From NCBI GenBank assembly GCA_050084515.1, contig CM114272.1, forward strand, positions 60,202,001 to 60,266,000: a stretch of 64,000 bases of DNA, read 5' to 3'. The notes beneath the pieces were generated by a model, which was not told the DNA's origin, did not search any database, and was given only the letters and a program-made list of their open reading frames with translations. Position 1 is the stretch's first letter; every line of letters begins with the position of its first letter. This DNA is from Blasia pusilla (lineage: Eukaryota; Marchantiophyta; Marchantiopsida; Blasiales). The translations under genes were made by a program, and so were the position numbers. Shown here one piece after another: positions 62,851 through 64,000 of the stretch.

Positions 62851-64000
62851 ATACTCATTCATGGCATCTAGACAATGTCATCTAGATGACATGTATCAAA
62901 ATATCTCCAATTTGCCATGTAGTTAGTGGCTAGTTCTCTCTAATTCTTGATGGTTATCTATCCCTACCAACCATGATACACTACTCTAGGACGCTAAGAG
63001 GAAAGGGTGCTCATGTGGCCCCATTAGTAATTTCCTTCTTATCATCCATATCACTAACTTAAGTCTACATCTATTTCGATGGATATCTCTCGCGAACACC
63101 TTTGTTGTGTTGACCTCTTCAAATCTTGCCTAAGGCATTACTCATACCCTCTCAATAGGTACAAGGCTAGCAAGTGAAATAGAGCTAATGTGTCACAAAT
63201 GCATCCAATGCTATTCGCCTACTTCTAGGTAGAGAATCCATGTCAAGTAGTTGATTTTGATCACTTGATCCATAACATGACATTGAGACTTCTCTCATAA
63301 TAATGATAGTGTCATGGAGTGCATGGAATGTGTATGCTCTTGGAAGTGGTACAAATTTTTATCATCTCCCACAACAACATGGACCAAACAAGAGACCCAA
63401 CTCCTGGAGAAATTACTCCCAAGTTAGGGGTAACTTTGTAGTCATTTTCTTGAGTGTAAGCTTCTCTACTTTGACATTCCTCCCCGGACACCCTCTTTCA
63501 ACGGAGTTAACCCTTGATCGAGACTCCCAATATGTTTGAGAATATATGGAGTTACCATTTGGGAATTGAAGAAGTGATATAGTAAATTCCAAGCTTTGGA
63601 GCTTGTTTTATCTTACTTAGTGTTTATTAACAACCAAAGGCCCTAGTGTTTGACTATATTAGTAAAAGAAGTTTTTTAGAGGATTACCGGGAAGCAGTAG
63701 ACGTGTAGTGCGAGAGTTGTAGCAGGGTAACACTTCCCAGGTTATGATCGTCCCTTCGCAAAGTACGTTAGTCCCATCCTCGGATCCACCTAATGCAATG
63801 GGGAAAAAATAGCGAGGAGGTTTCAGAGAGCATGGACCGATTCTGTCTCTGAACTTTAAAAAAAGTCCGAGAAAGAACATGCCTTGGCTCACGCCCCCCG
63901 CCGGAGGAGCACTGGTACACGGGCGAACGTGCCCCGACTTCCCGACGACTGCACTTACGGCCTGCATGTATATTTAACGCGCGTGTAAGATGTCCCAGCC
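62851..64000. other. Unassigned DNA
   Basis: No gene recognised. From about 63660 the sequence becomes more GC- and CpG-rich (ending near AACGCGCGTG) and may lead into a different unit beyond the window; a 102-codon minus frame at 63659-63967 has no motifs. Confidence 0.45.

Noticed and set aside
63659-63967. 102-codon minus-strand open frame
   Set aside because: No recognisable domain and located in a GC-rich edge where stops are rare.

Overview
This window looks like nuclear DNA from a land plant with a large, repeat-rich genome. The evidence is plant-type Ty3/gypsy chromovirus and Ty1/copia retrotransposons, plant Mutator-type MITEs, long AT-rich intergenic DNA, GT-AG introns, and no compact gene clusters. 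I cannot place it more precisely from sequence alone. I see no intact host gene, tRNA or rRNA. Almost everything identifiable is mobile or repetitive, and most coding remnants are broken by stops and frameshifts.

Layout. 1-6.8 kb: AT-rich DNA with a ~180-bp tandem array (2.6-4.46 kb) and a perfect 43-bp hairpin (4.65 kb). 6.8-8.33 kb: a decayed minus-strand chromovirus with one LTR. 8.67-16.09 kb: a complete chromovirus (copy A, TSD AACAT) inserted into an old copia LTR. 16.1-21 kb: LTR debris, a 38-bp palindrome, a 392-bp foldback element, GC-rich word-repeat DNA and a MITE. 21.09-25.65 kb: a minus-strand copia element with a truncated 5' LTR. 25.6-30.6 kb: dispersed repeats and a copia solo LTR. 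30.6-41 kb: the most unusual part, two divergent decayed multi-exon genes. The minus gene ends in an adenine-methyltransferase-like domain and the plus gene ends in a SWIM-like zinc finger. Two of their introns are packed almost edge to edge with copies of one ~27-bp palindrome. 41-49 kb: coding scraps, MITEs and a long-TIR element holding two nested MITEs. 49.8-52.5 kb: CpG-richer DNA with degenerate periodic repeats; an 869-bp part is duplicated at 61.25 kb. 53.12-60.53 kb: a second chromovirus (copy B, TSD TAGTG). 60.6-64 kb: a miRNA-like hairpin, a GA microsatellite in a dispersed repeat, the duplicated block and unassigned DNA.

How the parts relate. The retrotransposons encode their own replication machinery (Gag, protease, RT, RNase H, integrase, chromodomain) but none is intact. 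The MITEs encode nothing and would need a Mutator-type transposase supplied elsewhere. The 31-41 kb gene pair could be a large two-gene transposon or a decayed host gene pair; the sequence does not decide between them.
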